Assembly: GCF_014873535.1 (NCBI RefSeq)
Contig: NZ_JADBEF010000001.1
Coordinates: forward strand, 6,634,001 to 6,698,000
DNA: 64,000 nucleotides
From: Nonomuraea africana
Lineage (GTDB): Bacteria; Actinomycetota; Actinomycetes; Streptosporangiales; Streptosporangiaceae
Direction of reading: 5' to 3'
Shown here: piece after piece, positions 24,744 through 33,576 of the stretch
How positions within the stretch are numbered: the stretch's first letter is position 1
How the letters are laid out: each line of letters starts with the position of its first letter
Position numbers and translations under genes: made by a program
Notes under the pieces: model-generated
Seen by the model: the letters and a program-made list of their open reading frames with translations, nothing else
The model's database searches: none
Told to the model about the DNA's origin: nothing

Positions 24744-25377
24744 ACCCCTACTCCTCCCGTGTCAGCACCCCAGCGGGGGTGACGGCGACACATAGTCAGC
24801 TCCCGAATGCGGGAGACGGCGACCTAACAGCGATCAGACTACAGAATGATTTGTCGCTTCACAGAGGAATTCATCTAATATTGTCTGGAATTCGAATAGC
24901 ACCAGGCCAGGGCGACAGGGAGCGCCCGAAAGCAACCCATGTAAAGAAATCCACTCAAAGCATCATATTTCGCCTGTCGTTGGACATTCTCGTCCCGGTC
25001 ATGACTAGCAAGTGCTGCAACATCTCACCCGGCTTCTCCTCTGCGGGGCCCGATCCGCGTAGTGGATAGGCATCCGTCGGTAGTGCCGCCACGACTTCCG
25101 TCGAGGTCTACTGGGCCTCGCGCTGGCCACGTCCTGGCGAGGTGATCAGCCTTCCACCCCAGCCACTCCAGCGCCCCAGCTCCCGCGAGGCGATCACCTC
25201 GGGGCTGGAGATCCCCGCCGGAGGCATGCTTGTGCTTGTCGCTGATCATGGCGGTCTCACCGTACTCCGGCACTGCCGCCCCGGGACTGTAAGAAGAACG
25301 GCTCTGTCCCGTAATCGGTGGTGGCGCTGAGTGATCACCTGCCAGCCTGAGCCGTGCTGTAGATCAACGATCTAGTG
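24744..25377. other. 634-base gap without supported gene
   Basis: Short open frames exist near 25142-25330 (+) but lack ribosome sites and recognisable sequence. The first 250 bases are A/T-rich and may include the promoter of the DUF6551 gene. Confidence 0.4.
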
Positions 25378-26060
25378 GGCGTGGTGTTCTCGGGGCTGTC
25401 TGACCTGGTCATGGAGGATGTGGTGGACGAGACCGACCTCATTCGGGTCTTGGCCCGCACTCGCGATGCCTGTGCCATGCCCGGTGTGCGGGGTGCTGAC
25501 CGACCGTGTGCACGCCTTCTGCGGCCGGACAGTCACGGACGTCCTGGTCGACGGGCGGAGGGTAGTGGTGTCGGTGAGAGTACGGCGCCTGGTTTGCCCG
25601 GCGCTGGGATGCCCGCGGCAGACGTTCCGTGAACAGGTGCCGGGGCTGCTGGAGCGCTACCAGCGGCGCACCAGGAGGCTCACAAGCCAGCTGGGAGCGG
25701 TGGTGAGAGAGCTCGCGGGCCGGGCGGGCGCTCGTCTCTCACAGGCGCTGGACGTCGCGGTGTCCAGGTCCACGGCGCTGCGGCTGCTCATGCGATTGCC
25801 GCTGCCGCCACCGCGGATCCCCCGAGTGCTCGGGGTCGATGGCTTCGCTCTCAAGCGCCGCCACCGGTACGCCACCATTCTTACCGACGCCGAGACCGGC
25901 GAGCGCATCGACGTTCTCCCAGGCCGTGGCGCTGATGCCCTTGAGGCGTGGCTGCGTACCCACCCCGGAGTGGAGATCGTCTGCCGGGACGGGTCAGGTG
26001 CCTACGGCGAGGCGATACGGAGAGCGTTGCCCGACGCGACGGGCGTTGGCCTGCTGGAAT
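25378..26060 (+). pseudogene. ISL3-family transposase relic
   Basis: The N-terminal part begins VVFSGLSDLVMEDVVDETDL in one frame and shifts near 25470 into PCPVCGVLTDRVHAFCGRTV (zinc-finger CxxC). It continues with VRRLVCPALGCPRQTFREQV, RIPRVLGVDGFALKRRHRYA and VEIVCRDGSGAYGEAIRRAL, then loses similarity before the DRWHLW block. It is thus frameshifted and lacks its C-terminal half. Just after, 26060-26137 reads as the end of an unrelated gene (KLREFLSTLIPSET). Confidence 0.75.
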
Positions 26061-26382
26061 GCGCACGCCGCGCTCTATGCAGTAGACCCCAAGCTCCGCG
26101 AGTTCCTCTCGACCCTAATCCCCAGCGAAACCTAGCGCGGCCCGTCGATCAGTGATGTGCTCGCCACCCGCGTGGTAGCGAGCCTGTCGTCCGCGGCCGC
26201 ATGCCCAGCAGTGGACTCCTACTCAGCGGCCTGCGCTCTGCTTGCAAGCGGAAGCGTGCCGTAACATCGACCAACTCGGCCAATACAGGACATGGCCGGC
26301 ATGTACAGCGGCACAGCGTCAGGTAGGTCATCAGCAGGCTAAACCGCATGCGCGGATCGCCTGGCCTACGTGTGGGCAGGGC

Positions 26383-27402
26383 TTACGGGATGTGGACGCC
26401 TGCTGGTGGTACCCAAACAGCCGGAAATAGTTCTGTCGCCCTTTGGTACGCGAGCTTGAGGGTGGCGTGTCGGACGGCGGCGGTTTCGCCGGTCTGAGCC
26501 ATGAGTACTTCGCGCAGCGGATGACGCGATTCAATAAGGTCGTTGTTGCGCTGTTCCAGCCACGGCATCCACGTTTCGTGGGGTGCTCGGTCCCGCTTGG
26601 CCTGATTGCAGGGCCAGCAGGACAGAACGAGATTCCAGATAGCGTCGACGTCGGGGCCGTTCCAAAGTCGGGTAAGCAGCTTCCAGGGCAGAACGTGCTC
26701 AACAATCGGCCCGGCACCTAAGCCTCCCTGCGCCATGACCTGGTTGCAGTAGGCGCATCGGCCGTCTTGATATCCGCTGAGAGCGGCGACAACCCCGGTG
26801 ACACTCCTACGGCGCTGCTTGGACTGGAGTACCAGGTGCTGGGTTTCAGAGTCGTAGACCAGGGAGGGGGCGAGTACGGCGTCGGATATGCCGGTCGCCC
26901 ATGCCGTCTCCACCAGCCGCCATCGGGCAATGGTCTCGGCGTCGAGGTCCTGAGCATGTACCGAGCTGGCGAGCTCGAGCAGCTCGTCACGCAGCACAAG
27001 GCCAGGGGCGCTGGAGTTCTTACGCTGATCTTCGTAGTAGCGCACCGGTGCCTGGTCGCCACCGAGCTGTGGGAACGCATCGATAACGTTGTTGAATCCG
27101 AGCTGGACGGTTCGCCGGTGCAGCGTGTCACGGTCGAGCTCGCCGGCGTTGAATGCGCGGCAGGCGTCCAGGAACTTGCTGCGTGCGGCGGTACCCTGCC
27201 GGGGTTGGCGCTGAAGGGCCTGACACAGCAGCTGCGCATACCGCGGCGCCAGCTCTTCGAGCGTGACATGGCTACGATCGGTAGCGGCGATTTCGAGCAG
27301 TGTCGCGCCAAAGGCGAACTTGTAGGTCGCCGAGTTGGCACCGTACAAAACGATGGCACGCCATACGCTTTCACCGGTGACCACGCCGCGTCGGTAATCC
27401 AT
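26383..27402 (-). CDS. HNH endonuclease-domain protein
   Basis: The 339-aa protein has a C-terminal HNH module: GRCAYCNQVMAQ (first CxxC), IVEHVLPWKLLTRLWNG (catalytic His), then AIWNLVLSCWPCNQAKRDR (Asn and second CxxC). The N-terminal 200 residues are helical (ATYKFAFGATLLEIAATDRS, ELAPRYAQLLCQALQRQPRQ) and resemble the N-terminal regions of HNH proteins seen in defence islands. ATG 27402 is chosen as start; the ribosome site is weak. It is divergent, by 30 bases, from the MazG-like gene, so promoters must overlap. Confidence 0.75.
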   Translation of the reverse strand: MDYRRGVVTGESVWRAIVLYGANSATYKFAFGATLLEIAATDRSHVTLEELAPRYAQLLCQALQRQPRQGTAARSKFLDACRAFNAGELDRDTLHRRTVQLGFNNVIDAFPQLGGDQAPVRYYEDQRKNSSAPGLVLRDELLELASSVHAQDLDAETIARWRLVETAWATGISDAVLAPSLVYDSETQHLVLQSKQRRRSVTGVVAALSGYQDGRCAYCNQVMAQGGLGAGPIVEHVLPWKLLTRLWNGPDVDAIWNLVLSCWPCNQAKRDRAPHETWMPWLEQRNNDLIESRHPLREVLMAQTGETAAVRHATLKLAYQRATELFPAVWVPPAGVHIP

Positions 27403-27432
27403 GCAAGCAGTATTCACCAGGACGGTGACATT

Positions 27433-27774
27433 TTGAGCCAGGAAGAGACGATCACCTACGGCAAGCTTGTCCGTGATCGGATCCCGGAGATCATCGAGGC
27501 AGAGGGCCGGACGGCCATAGTTCGCGTCCTTGCTGAGTCGGAGCTGGTCCCCGCTTTGATAGACAAGCTTGTGGAAGAGGCTGAGGAGCTGCGTGAAGCA
27601 GAGCCGGAGGACCATCTAGGGGAACTGGCTGACATCTACGAGGTGCTGGCGGCCCTAGCAGGAACACTTGGATTCTCCTACGAGCAGGTCCTGGAGTCGG
27701 CACGTCACAAGCGGGGCAAGCGTGGCGGGTTCAGCCGTCGGCTGTGGCTTGACGAGGTGACGTCAGGTCAGTGA
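27433..27774 (+). CDS. MazG/PRA-PH-like pyrophosphohydrolase
   Basis: The 113-aa protein fits the all-alpha NTP pyrophosphohydrolase superfamily: YGKLVRDRIPEIIEAEGRTA, ALIDKLVEEAEELREAEPED (ExxE metal site) and HLGELADIYEVLAALAG (second acidic pair), ending KRGKRGGFSRRLWLDEV. These enzymes remove pyrophosphate from NTPs. TTG 27433 is taken as start because it follows AGGACGG at the right distance and no ATG is available. It is divergent from the HNH gene. Confidence 0.75.
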   Translation: MSQEETITYGKLVRDRIPEIIEAEGRTAIVRVLAESELVPALIDKLVEEAEELREAEPEDHLGELADIYEVLAALAGTLGFSYEQVLESARHKRGKRGGFSRRLWLDEVTSGQ

Positions 27775-27938
27775 CCGCTGTCTGAAGTGCAGCAGTCTGC
27801 CCGCGCGCTGGCCAGGCCTGGCAGAGCATTTCGATCGACCATCCCACGTGCGGCCTCGACAAGTGGATAGAACCAGAGAACGCCACAAGCACCGGTTCGA
27901 GCGAGACTGAGCTGGTACGTTGCATATGCGGGAAGGCA

Positions 27939-28455
27939 GTGGAGGACACTGTGGATGGCAAATCACGTACGCGGCTGGAGGTACGATCACTCCTCCTAGG
28001 GCTAGTCTTCGGATTTGGCACAAACTTGGTCACCGCCAATCCGGAAACTTGGCCGGAGCCTTTGCCTCTCATCGATCGCTTTGCGCCCGTATGGCTGGTC
28101 TTAGGCGTTTCTGCTGCTCTTGCCCATGAGGCGATCGGGCGCCTGCGGGAGAAACAGCGCATATTGTGGCAAGGGCCTGGCAGTCCATATGCCGGCCTTG
28201 CCCCTTTCGCGGCCGATCGCGCCAAGGTATTCTTCGGCCGCGACACGAGGTAGCCCGCATCGTCGCGAGACTGACCAAATCAGGCGTGAATCCGTCGTTG
28301 CGCTTCATACCAGTCGTTGGTCCTTCCGGCAGCGGAAAGTCTTCCCTGATCCATGCGGGCCTCATACCGAGCCTTTCATCCCGTTGGTCCGTCCTCGGGT
28401 CGATCCACCCTGGTTCCAGCCCGTTCACGGCACTCGCCGACTGCCTGACGCGAAG
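27939..28455 (+). pseudogene. Membrane-anchored nSTAND1 NTPase, truncated
   Basis: GTG 27939 follows GGAAGG. The product starts with two membrane helices (LRSLLLGLVFGFGTNLV, VWLVLGVSAALAHEA), then the nSTAND1 preamble SPYAGLAPFAADRAKVFFGR. The frame shifts at about 28245 and continues as HEVARIVARLTKSGVNPSLR and FIPVVGPSGSGKSSLIHAGL (Walker A). It ends at about 28455, where an inverted IS5 fragment begins. Such NTPases usually regulate signalling or defence effectors. Only the N terminus survives here. Confidence 0.75.
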
Positions 28456-28817
28456 AGTGCAGGGCGGCCGCCTCGCGGACGTAGCGCCAGGCGGTGCTGG
28501 TGCCGATGGCGAAGCCCGCGGCCAGACGCGCGTAGGTGTCGCCGTTACGCAGGTGGGCCAGGACCAGCAGGGCTTGCCGGGACGGGTCCAGGCGCCGCCA
28601 CCGGCAGCGGCGCTCGGCACGCGGGCGCGGAGCAGTTCGGCCAGCCGGATCAGGGTGTGATTGGACAGCGGAATCGCGGCAGGGTAAGACAGCAACGAGG
28701 CTCTCCGGTAGAGGCATCGGATCTTGGTCGACTGCTGTCTTACCGAGAGCCTCTTCTCATGCCAACCCGTCCCGGCGCCGCCCCTGCTGACCAGCGCGAT
28801 CAGGCTGGAAAAGCCTC
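28455..28817 (-). mobile_element. IS5-family fragment, left 363 bp, inverted
   Basis: On the minus strand it runs from a left terminal repeat ending at 28817 through the shared AGACAGCAGTCGACCAAGAT block and the transposase N terminus (LDPSRQALLVLAHLRNGDTY, FAIGTSTAWRYVRE). It stops about 360 bp in. The fragment at 31857 breaks off at the same internal point. Confidence 0.8.
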
Positions 28818-29916
28818 AATGCATCAGCTTTTCGGGCGTAAGGTCGACGACGATGAGACCGTCAGCGTTGGTAGATACGAAGGACGGCACATCGCCAGAG
28901 AGGCAGCGTTCGACATAGTCAGGGGCGCGATGGCGCAAGCCACGAAGGACGAACCTGTAGTAGGGGCGGCTGAAATGGCCTCGAGTATCAGGATAGGAAA
29001 CGAAGGTGGGGGCATCACTTGCACCAACCTCATGCGGACTAGCGTCAGGCTCCATGGTAATAGTGGCGAACTGAGTTATCGCGATACCGGCAATTATCTC
29101 GAGAACACTGCGGGCGATCCCCCTGGCACCGGTCTGCTCCGTCGTAAGAAAATCCAGCAGTTCGTGTCCATGCTCGAGACCCAAAGAGCGATAGGTGGCG
29201 CACCGACGTGAGGTGTTCTTCCTCCATGCGGTGGGGTCAACAAGCCAGCTGATGGGCACAGCCTCGTGAAAGGCGTCAATAGCGCCGGTCGTAGTCAACC
29301 ATCGACAGCGATCATGGCGATCGCCGAACTGAGCTTCCGCCCGGACCGTGGCTTCGGGGATGAGAGTAGGAAGGAAAGTGACGGCAGCACCGTCACGTAC
29401 GGTACAGAGCGGGCCGTGGTGGTTCTTGTCGCAAAGCATGGAAGAGCGATAGCGAGCATCCCCCGCATAGAAGACATAGCTAGCTGGGATATTAAGGATG
29501 TCAGCAACTGCATGCAGTCGCCTCATCTGCGCCAACGTCTTACGAGGGGAATCTGTACCTATTCTCCACACCCCTCCAGAACAGCGGAGTTTTTTTGCCT
29601 GCGTCAAGCAGCCGAATGCCGCTTGCTCGTCAACAAACCACCAAATGAAGTCCGCACCCACACGACCTTCCTGAGTCCGACTGAAGAGGCTAAAACGAAT
29701 CTCAGGCGGAAGTTCGAAGCAGAAGCGTGCAGTCACATGTTCTTCATCCCAAGACTGGTTGAACAGGACGGCTTGGGACATAACCTCTTGCGCAGCGTAA
29801 GTCGCCCGCACCAGAGCCGTGTGCGCGGCCAGCACACCAACGCCCCGTCCCAACACGCACACAACTCTAGCAATCAACCGTTCACGCTGGGCGACGCCGA
29901 TGCGCTGCAAGAGCAC
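28816..29916 (-). CDS. DUF6615-like putative nuclease
   Basis: In a frame of about 366 aa, the segment SWDEEHVTARFCFELPPEIR is followed by FSRTQEGRVGADFIWWF and AAFGCLTQAKKLRCSG. This spacing of Glu, GADxxWW and QAKKL matches DUF6615-like proteins and resembles a PD-(D/E)XK core (E...D...QxK). Nuclease activity is therefore plausible, not shown. The start is unsure: GTG 29916 is the longest option. The stop codon overlaps the end of the IS5 fragment (28817), so the original C terminus may have been cut off. It is divergent from the 30347 nuclease gene, with a 30-bp palindrome between. Confidence 0.6.
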   Translation of the reverse strand: MLLQRIGVAQRERLIARVVCVLGRGVGVLAAHTALVRATYAAQEVMSQAVLFNQSWDEEHVTARFCFELPPEIRFSLFSRTQEGRVGADFIWWFVDEQAAFGCLTQAKKLRCSGGVWRIGTDSPRKTLAQMRRLHAVADILNIPASYVFYAGDARYRSSMLCDKNHHGPLCTVRDGAAVTFLPTLIPEATVRAEAQFGDRHDRCRWLTTTGAIDAFHEAVPISWLVDPTAWRKNTSRRCATYRSLGLEHGHELLDFLTTEQTGARGIARSVLEIIAGIAITQFATITMEPDASPHEVGASDAPTFVSYPDTRGHFSRPYYRFVLRGLRHRAPDYVERCLSGDVPSFVSTNADGLIVVDLTPEKLMH

Positions 29917-30069
29917 GCACGGTCACCTGCGGTCCGCAGAACCCTTACTACTGTCCGACATTTTCACGGCGACAGCGAGGCGCAGCGTGCTTCTCCTGTG
30001 ACAAGCCCGCCGAGCACCTCCGTAGGCGCGTCTTCCTCGCCGATTGCCGCCCGAACAGGCAGCACACGG

Positions 30070-30099
30070 CCCTCAATCGCCCACGTGGGCGATTGAGGG
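30070..30099. repeat. 30-bp perfect palindrome
   Basis: Arm CCCTCAATCGCCCAC (30070-30084) is followed directly by its exact reverse complement (30085-30099), centred on CACGTG. It lies in the 430-base gap between two divergent genes for putative nucleases, the rest of which shows no gene. It could be an operator, a recombination site or a cruciform. It lacks the T tract of a terminator. Confidence 0.85.
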
Positions 30100-30346
30100 T
30101 GGATATTCACGCGTCTGCGCCCGCGGTCCTCGGACAAGCAATCCGCTCTGGTGGGCACCGACGGCCCTGCGCGGCACAGCAAGACGGAGCCAACCGGACC
30201 GGGGCTCTACCACGATGCAGATGCGGCGAGTAGGCCGCCTTCGCATCCCGCACCATGCCATCCCGTCATCTCGGTACCGCCGTAACGCCAGGCCCATGGT
30301 GGCAGATATACCCAAGATGTAGATCGTTCCAGCAGGAGGGTCGAGT

Positions 30347-31798
30347 ATGAGAGTGTCGGAGTTCTTTCATCTGGGACGAACTCAACCAGCGCTCGACTTC
30401 GTCGACGTCGACACCGTCAATGACGTTAGTGTCTTTATCGAACCAGCCGCCATTCGCTATGTTGACGATGACTGGGGGCAGCAATGCATGATAATGATCA
30501 CAACATTTTTCGACTCCCTCCTTGACGCGGCCAGGATGGGAGATTTGCAGAGGTTGCGTTATCTGCTCCTTAATCTGAGCGAACCAAACGAGACCCACCT
30601 TGGGTGGTCAAAAGGAGAATCTAAGGGGCGGGGTCTGGGTGCCAAAAAGGCGGAAAAGGTGATTGAAAGCCTAAGATCTAGCAGGGCTGTCCATAGCGGC
30701 CTTCTGGAAGACCTCGAAGACGCGTCGATTTTTGTGGACCAGATTGGCCCGGATATCGTTTCCGACATCACAACGAACGTGATACGTGGGATGCTCATTG
30801 CCTACACTCAATCAGTGTGCGACTACCATGACATCCCACTCAGGGAGGTTCCCTCAGGGCCAGTCTGGCATCCACATCGCCAGGAATGGGAGAACGACTT
30901 CGCCATGCTTCCTGTTGCCTCCCATGGAAAACTATTGCTTGTCCCGAAAGTCATAGCCCGCTATCGCCCCCACCTCGACCGGGATGAATACTACCGGCAT
31001 CATCTACTCCCTAACCTGCAAGCCGAAGAGTTGGCGAATCCGGGAAGCCGTTTGGTGCAGGTGATGAAGGACGGCGAAAGATATGTCACCAAAAAGGTGC
31101 TAGAGGAGCGCTATCCGAATAGGAAATCGGTCGTCACAAACCTCAGCCTCCAACGTATAAGCATATTCGAGGCCTACCGCGAAAAGAAAAAGACGGTCTC
31201 TTCGCGCCCACTAGGTCATCGGGAATTAAGCACCTATACCTCGACCCCCTTGCCCGACTTCGGAAAACTCCTAGATGACGTCCTCTCAGTCCCGACCGGG
31301 ACCGAGCACGCGACTAAGTATCATCATGCCGTAGAAGCTCTATTGACTGCGCTTTTCTATCCATCGCTCTCTGAACCTAAGATCGAAGCGAAGCTCCACG
31401 AAGGCCGCAAGAGGGTCGATATTTCATATACCAACGTAGCATCGAGTGGCTTTTTCCAGTGGCTTCGAATCCAGCGGGTTCCCTGTCGCTACGTTGTGGT
31501 TGAATGCAAGAACTACGGAACGGACTTGGAGAACCCCGAACTCGACCAGATCTCGTCCAGGTTTAGTCCACTCAGAGGCCAGGTTGGCATTTTGGCCTGC
31601 AGAAGATTCAAGAACAAAGATCTTTTCAAAAAGCGGTGCCGTGATACTGCGCTCGACTATCGAGGCTTCGTGCTGGCCCTCGATGATGACGACCTACGCG
31701 AACTCGTCGAAGAGGCTGAAGCGAGCATCCATCCTTTAGAGCCCAAGCCGAATGAGTTTCGGCTCCTCAAGAAGAGGTTTGATGAACTCGTGTCCTAA
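30347..31798 (+). CDS. Putative PD-(D/E)XK nuclease protein
   Basis: The 483-aa protein starts at ATG 30347 with AGGAGGG upstream. The first 330 residues are helical with no known motif. The C-terminal part has a clear restriction-endonuclease-like core: EAKLHEGRKRVDISYTNVAS (Asp), CRYVVVECKNYGTDLENPEL (E-x-K), then DQISSRFSPLRGQVGILACR. The order D...ExK followed by a Q helix is that of PD-(D/E)XK nucleases of defence islands. Codon use is more A/T-rich than in flanking genes. It may pair with the divergent DUF6615-like gene. Confidence 0.72.
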   Translation: MRVSEFFHLGRTQPALDFVDVDTVNDVSVFIEPAAIRYVDDDWGQQCMIMITTFFDSLLDAARMGDLQRLRYLLLNLSEPNETHLGWSKGESKGRGLGAKKAEKVIESLRSSRAVHSGLLEDLEDASIFVDQIGPDIVSDITTNVIRGMLIAYTQSVCDYHDIPLREVPSGPVWHPHRQEWENDFAMLPVASHGKLLLVPKVIARYRPHLDRDEYYRHHLLPNLQAEELANPGSRLVQVMKDGERYVTKKVLEERYPNRKSVVTNLSLQRISIFEAYREKKKTVSSRPLGHRELSTYTSTPLPDFGKLLDDVLSVPTGTEHATKYHHAVEALLTALFYPSLSEPKIEAKLHEGRKRVDISYTNVASSGFFQWLRIQRVPCRYVVVECKNYGTDLENPELDQISSRFSPLRGQVGILACRRFKNKDLFKKRCRDTALDYRGFVLALDDDDLRELVEEAEASIHPLEPKPNEFRLLKKRFDELVS

Positions 31799-31856
31799 TT
31801 AGGTGATCGGGCCGGGTGCGTGGTCGGCCCGATCCCCGGCGTGGCACACGGATCTT

Positions 31857-32219
31857 GAGCTCTTTCCATCGTGACGGCCCTGGTCAGGATGGGTCTGCGG
31901 AGAGCGGTGGCGGCTGAGAGGAGGCTCCCGATAAGACAGCAGTCGACCAAGATCCGATGCCCCAACCGGGAGCCCCGTTGCTGTCTTGCCGTGCCTCGAT
32001 TCCGCTGTCCAACCAAACCTTGATCCGCCTGGCCGAACTCATCCGCGCCCGGCGTGCCGAACGCCGCTCCCGGTGGCGGAAGTTGGACCCAGCCCAGCAA
32101 GCCCTGCTGGTCCTGGCCCACCTGCGTAATGGCGACACCTATGCCCGCCTGGCCAGCGGCTTCGCCATCGGCATTACCACAGCCTGGCGCTCCATCCGCG
32201 AAGCCATCGATCTGCTCGG
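31857..32219 (+). mobile_element. IS5-family fragment, left 363 bp
   Basis: Starts with GAGCTCTTTCCATCGTGA (left terminal repeat) and continues through the conserved block and transposase N terminus (MPQPGAPLLSCRASIPLSNQ to AWRSIREAIDLL). Similarity ends at about 32219, the same internal point as in the 28455-28817 fragment. The frame then runs out at 32256. Confidence 0.8.
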
Positions 32220-32299
32220 CCAAGAACGCGATCGCCTGCTCTGGGGTAAAACGTAGAAGGCGACCGTTGGACGCCACCACTCCGCCCCTCGCCCATCTA

Positions 32300-33484
32300 G
32301 TGATCCGGTTTTGAGTACGGCGGTCACCACATGAGGTGCGTTCTGTAGCAGTTTCGATGCCAGGTGTCGACGGCGCCTGCTGCCTGAGGTCTGCTGAAGA
32401 AATGGCCGACAACAGGCTGGAACCGCTGGTGTTATCCCCCACCGAGCGGCTGACGTTGCAGGGATGGGTCACCCGCCGCACAACCGCCCAGGGACTGGCG
32501 TTGCGTGCCCGGATCGTGCTGGCCTGCGCCGAGGGCGGCAGCAACATGGCGGTAGCCGGACGGCTACGCATCGACCGCAAGACCGTGGCCCGCTGGCGCA
32601 GCCGTTTCCTACGCGATCGGCTGGACGGCTTGAGCGACGAGCCCCGGCCCGGAGTGCCGCGCACCATCACCGACGCCCAAGTGGAAGAGGTGGTGGTGCG
32701 CACCCTGGAACAGACGCCCGAAGGAGCCACCCACTGGTCCAAACGAGAGCTGGCCAAACAGGTGGGGATCTCGCCGTCCAGGGTGCTGCGAATCTGGCGG
32801 GCCTTCGGCCTGCAGCCATGGCGCACCGAGAACTTCAAGATCTCGCCCGATCCGCTGCTGATCGACAAGATCCGGGACGTGGTCGGGCTGTATCTGGCCC
32901 CGCCGGCCAACGCGGCGGTCTTCGCGGTAGATGAGAAACCGCAAATCCAGGCCTTGTCCCGGACCGCGCCGGTGTTGCCGATGCTGCCCGGGGTGCCCGA
33001 GCGGCGCAGCTTCGACTACGTCCGGCACGGCACCGTCGACCTGTTCGCAGCGTTGAACACCGCGACCGGCGAGGTGATCGGCAAGTTATCGGCACAACAC
33101 CGCGCCATCGACTTTCGCGACTTCCTCGGAGAGATCGACCGCCAGACCGAACCCGGCCTGGCGGTCCACGTGATCTGCGACAACCTCTCAGCGCACAAGG
33201 CGCCGGTGGTGCAGCGCTGGCTGCTGGCGCATCCGCGTTTCACCTTGCACTTCACCCCGACCTACTCCTCCTGGATCAATCAGGTCGAGCGCTGGTTCGC
33301 CGAGTTGGAACGACGCTGCCTGGATCGGGGCGTGTTCTGCTCGTTGGACGCGCTCAAGACCGCGCTGACGGAGTGGATCGAGGTCTGGAACGACAACGCC
33401 CGGCCCTTCACCTGGACCAAGACGGCCGACCAGATCATCGACCGGATCTGCCGCTACTGCGACAGGATCTCCGGACCAGCTCAC
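32300..33484 (+). mobile_element. IS630-family insertion sequence
   Basis: The element is bounded by TA dinucleotides (32298-32299 and 33485-33486), the expected IS630 target duplication. Ends read GTGATCCGGTTTTGAG at the left and, in complement, GTGAGCTGGTCCGGAG at the right, an imperfect inverted repeat. It is inserted between the IS5 fragment and the helicase gene. Confidence 0.75.
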
Positions 33485-33487
33485 TAG
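32402..33487 (+). CDS. IS630-family transposase
   Basis: An unbroken 361-aa frame from ATG 32402. It contains two helix-turn-helix segments (SNMAVAGRLRIDRKTVARWR, WSKRELAKQVGISPSRVLRI) and the Tc1/mariner-like DDE catalytic domain: AVFAVDEKPQIQALSR, VHVICDNLSAHKAP and FTPTYSSWINQVERWFAELE. It looks functional. The stop codon overlaps the right-hand TA. Confidence 0.87.
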   Translation: MADNRLEPLVLSPTERLTLQGWVTRRTTAQGLALRARIVLACAEGGSNMAVAGRLRIDRKTVARWRSRFLRDRLDGLSDEPRPGVPRTITDAQVEEVVVRTLEQTPEGATHWSKRELAKQVGISPSRVLRIWRAFGLQPWRTENFKISPDPLLIDKIRDVVGLYLAPPANAAVFAVDEKPQIQALSRTAPVLPMLPGVPERRSFDYVRHGTVDLFAALNTATGEVIGKLSAQHRAIDFRDFLGEIDRQTEPGLAVHVICDNLSAHKAPVVQRWLLAHPRFTLHFTPTYSSWINQVERWFAELERRCLDRGVFCSLDALKTALTEWIEVWNDNARPFTWTKTADQIIDRICRYCDRISGPAH

Positions 33488-33576
33488 GTGGTGATGTCCA
33501 ACACCAGCGGCCCGGCAGTCCGGCCGTCAAGCAGGACGACCAGTGTTTGCCGGGTCCCGCGAAACTACGCAACTGG

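Noticed and set aside
25142..25330. 62-aa plus-strand frame in the gap before the ISL3 relic
   Set aside because: No ribosome site, no recognisable family, and an antisense frame of equal quality.
32219..32299. Minus-strand stretch SNGRLLRFTPEQAIAFLAEQ resembling a DUF397 C terminus
   Set aside because: Only about 80 bases between two mobile elements; too short and partly within low-information sequence to call a gene.
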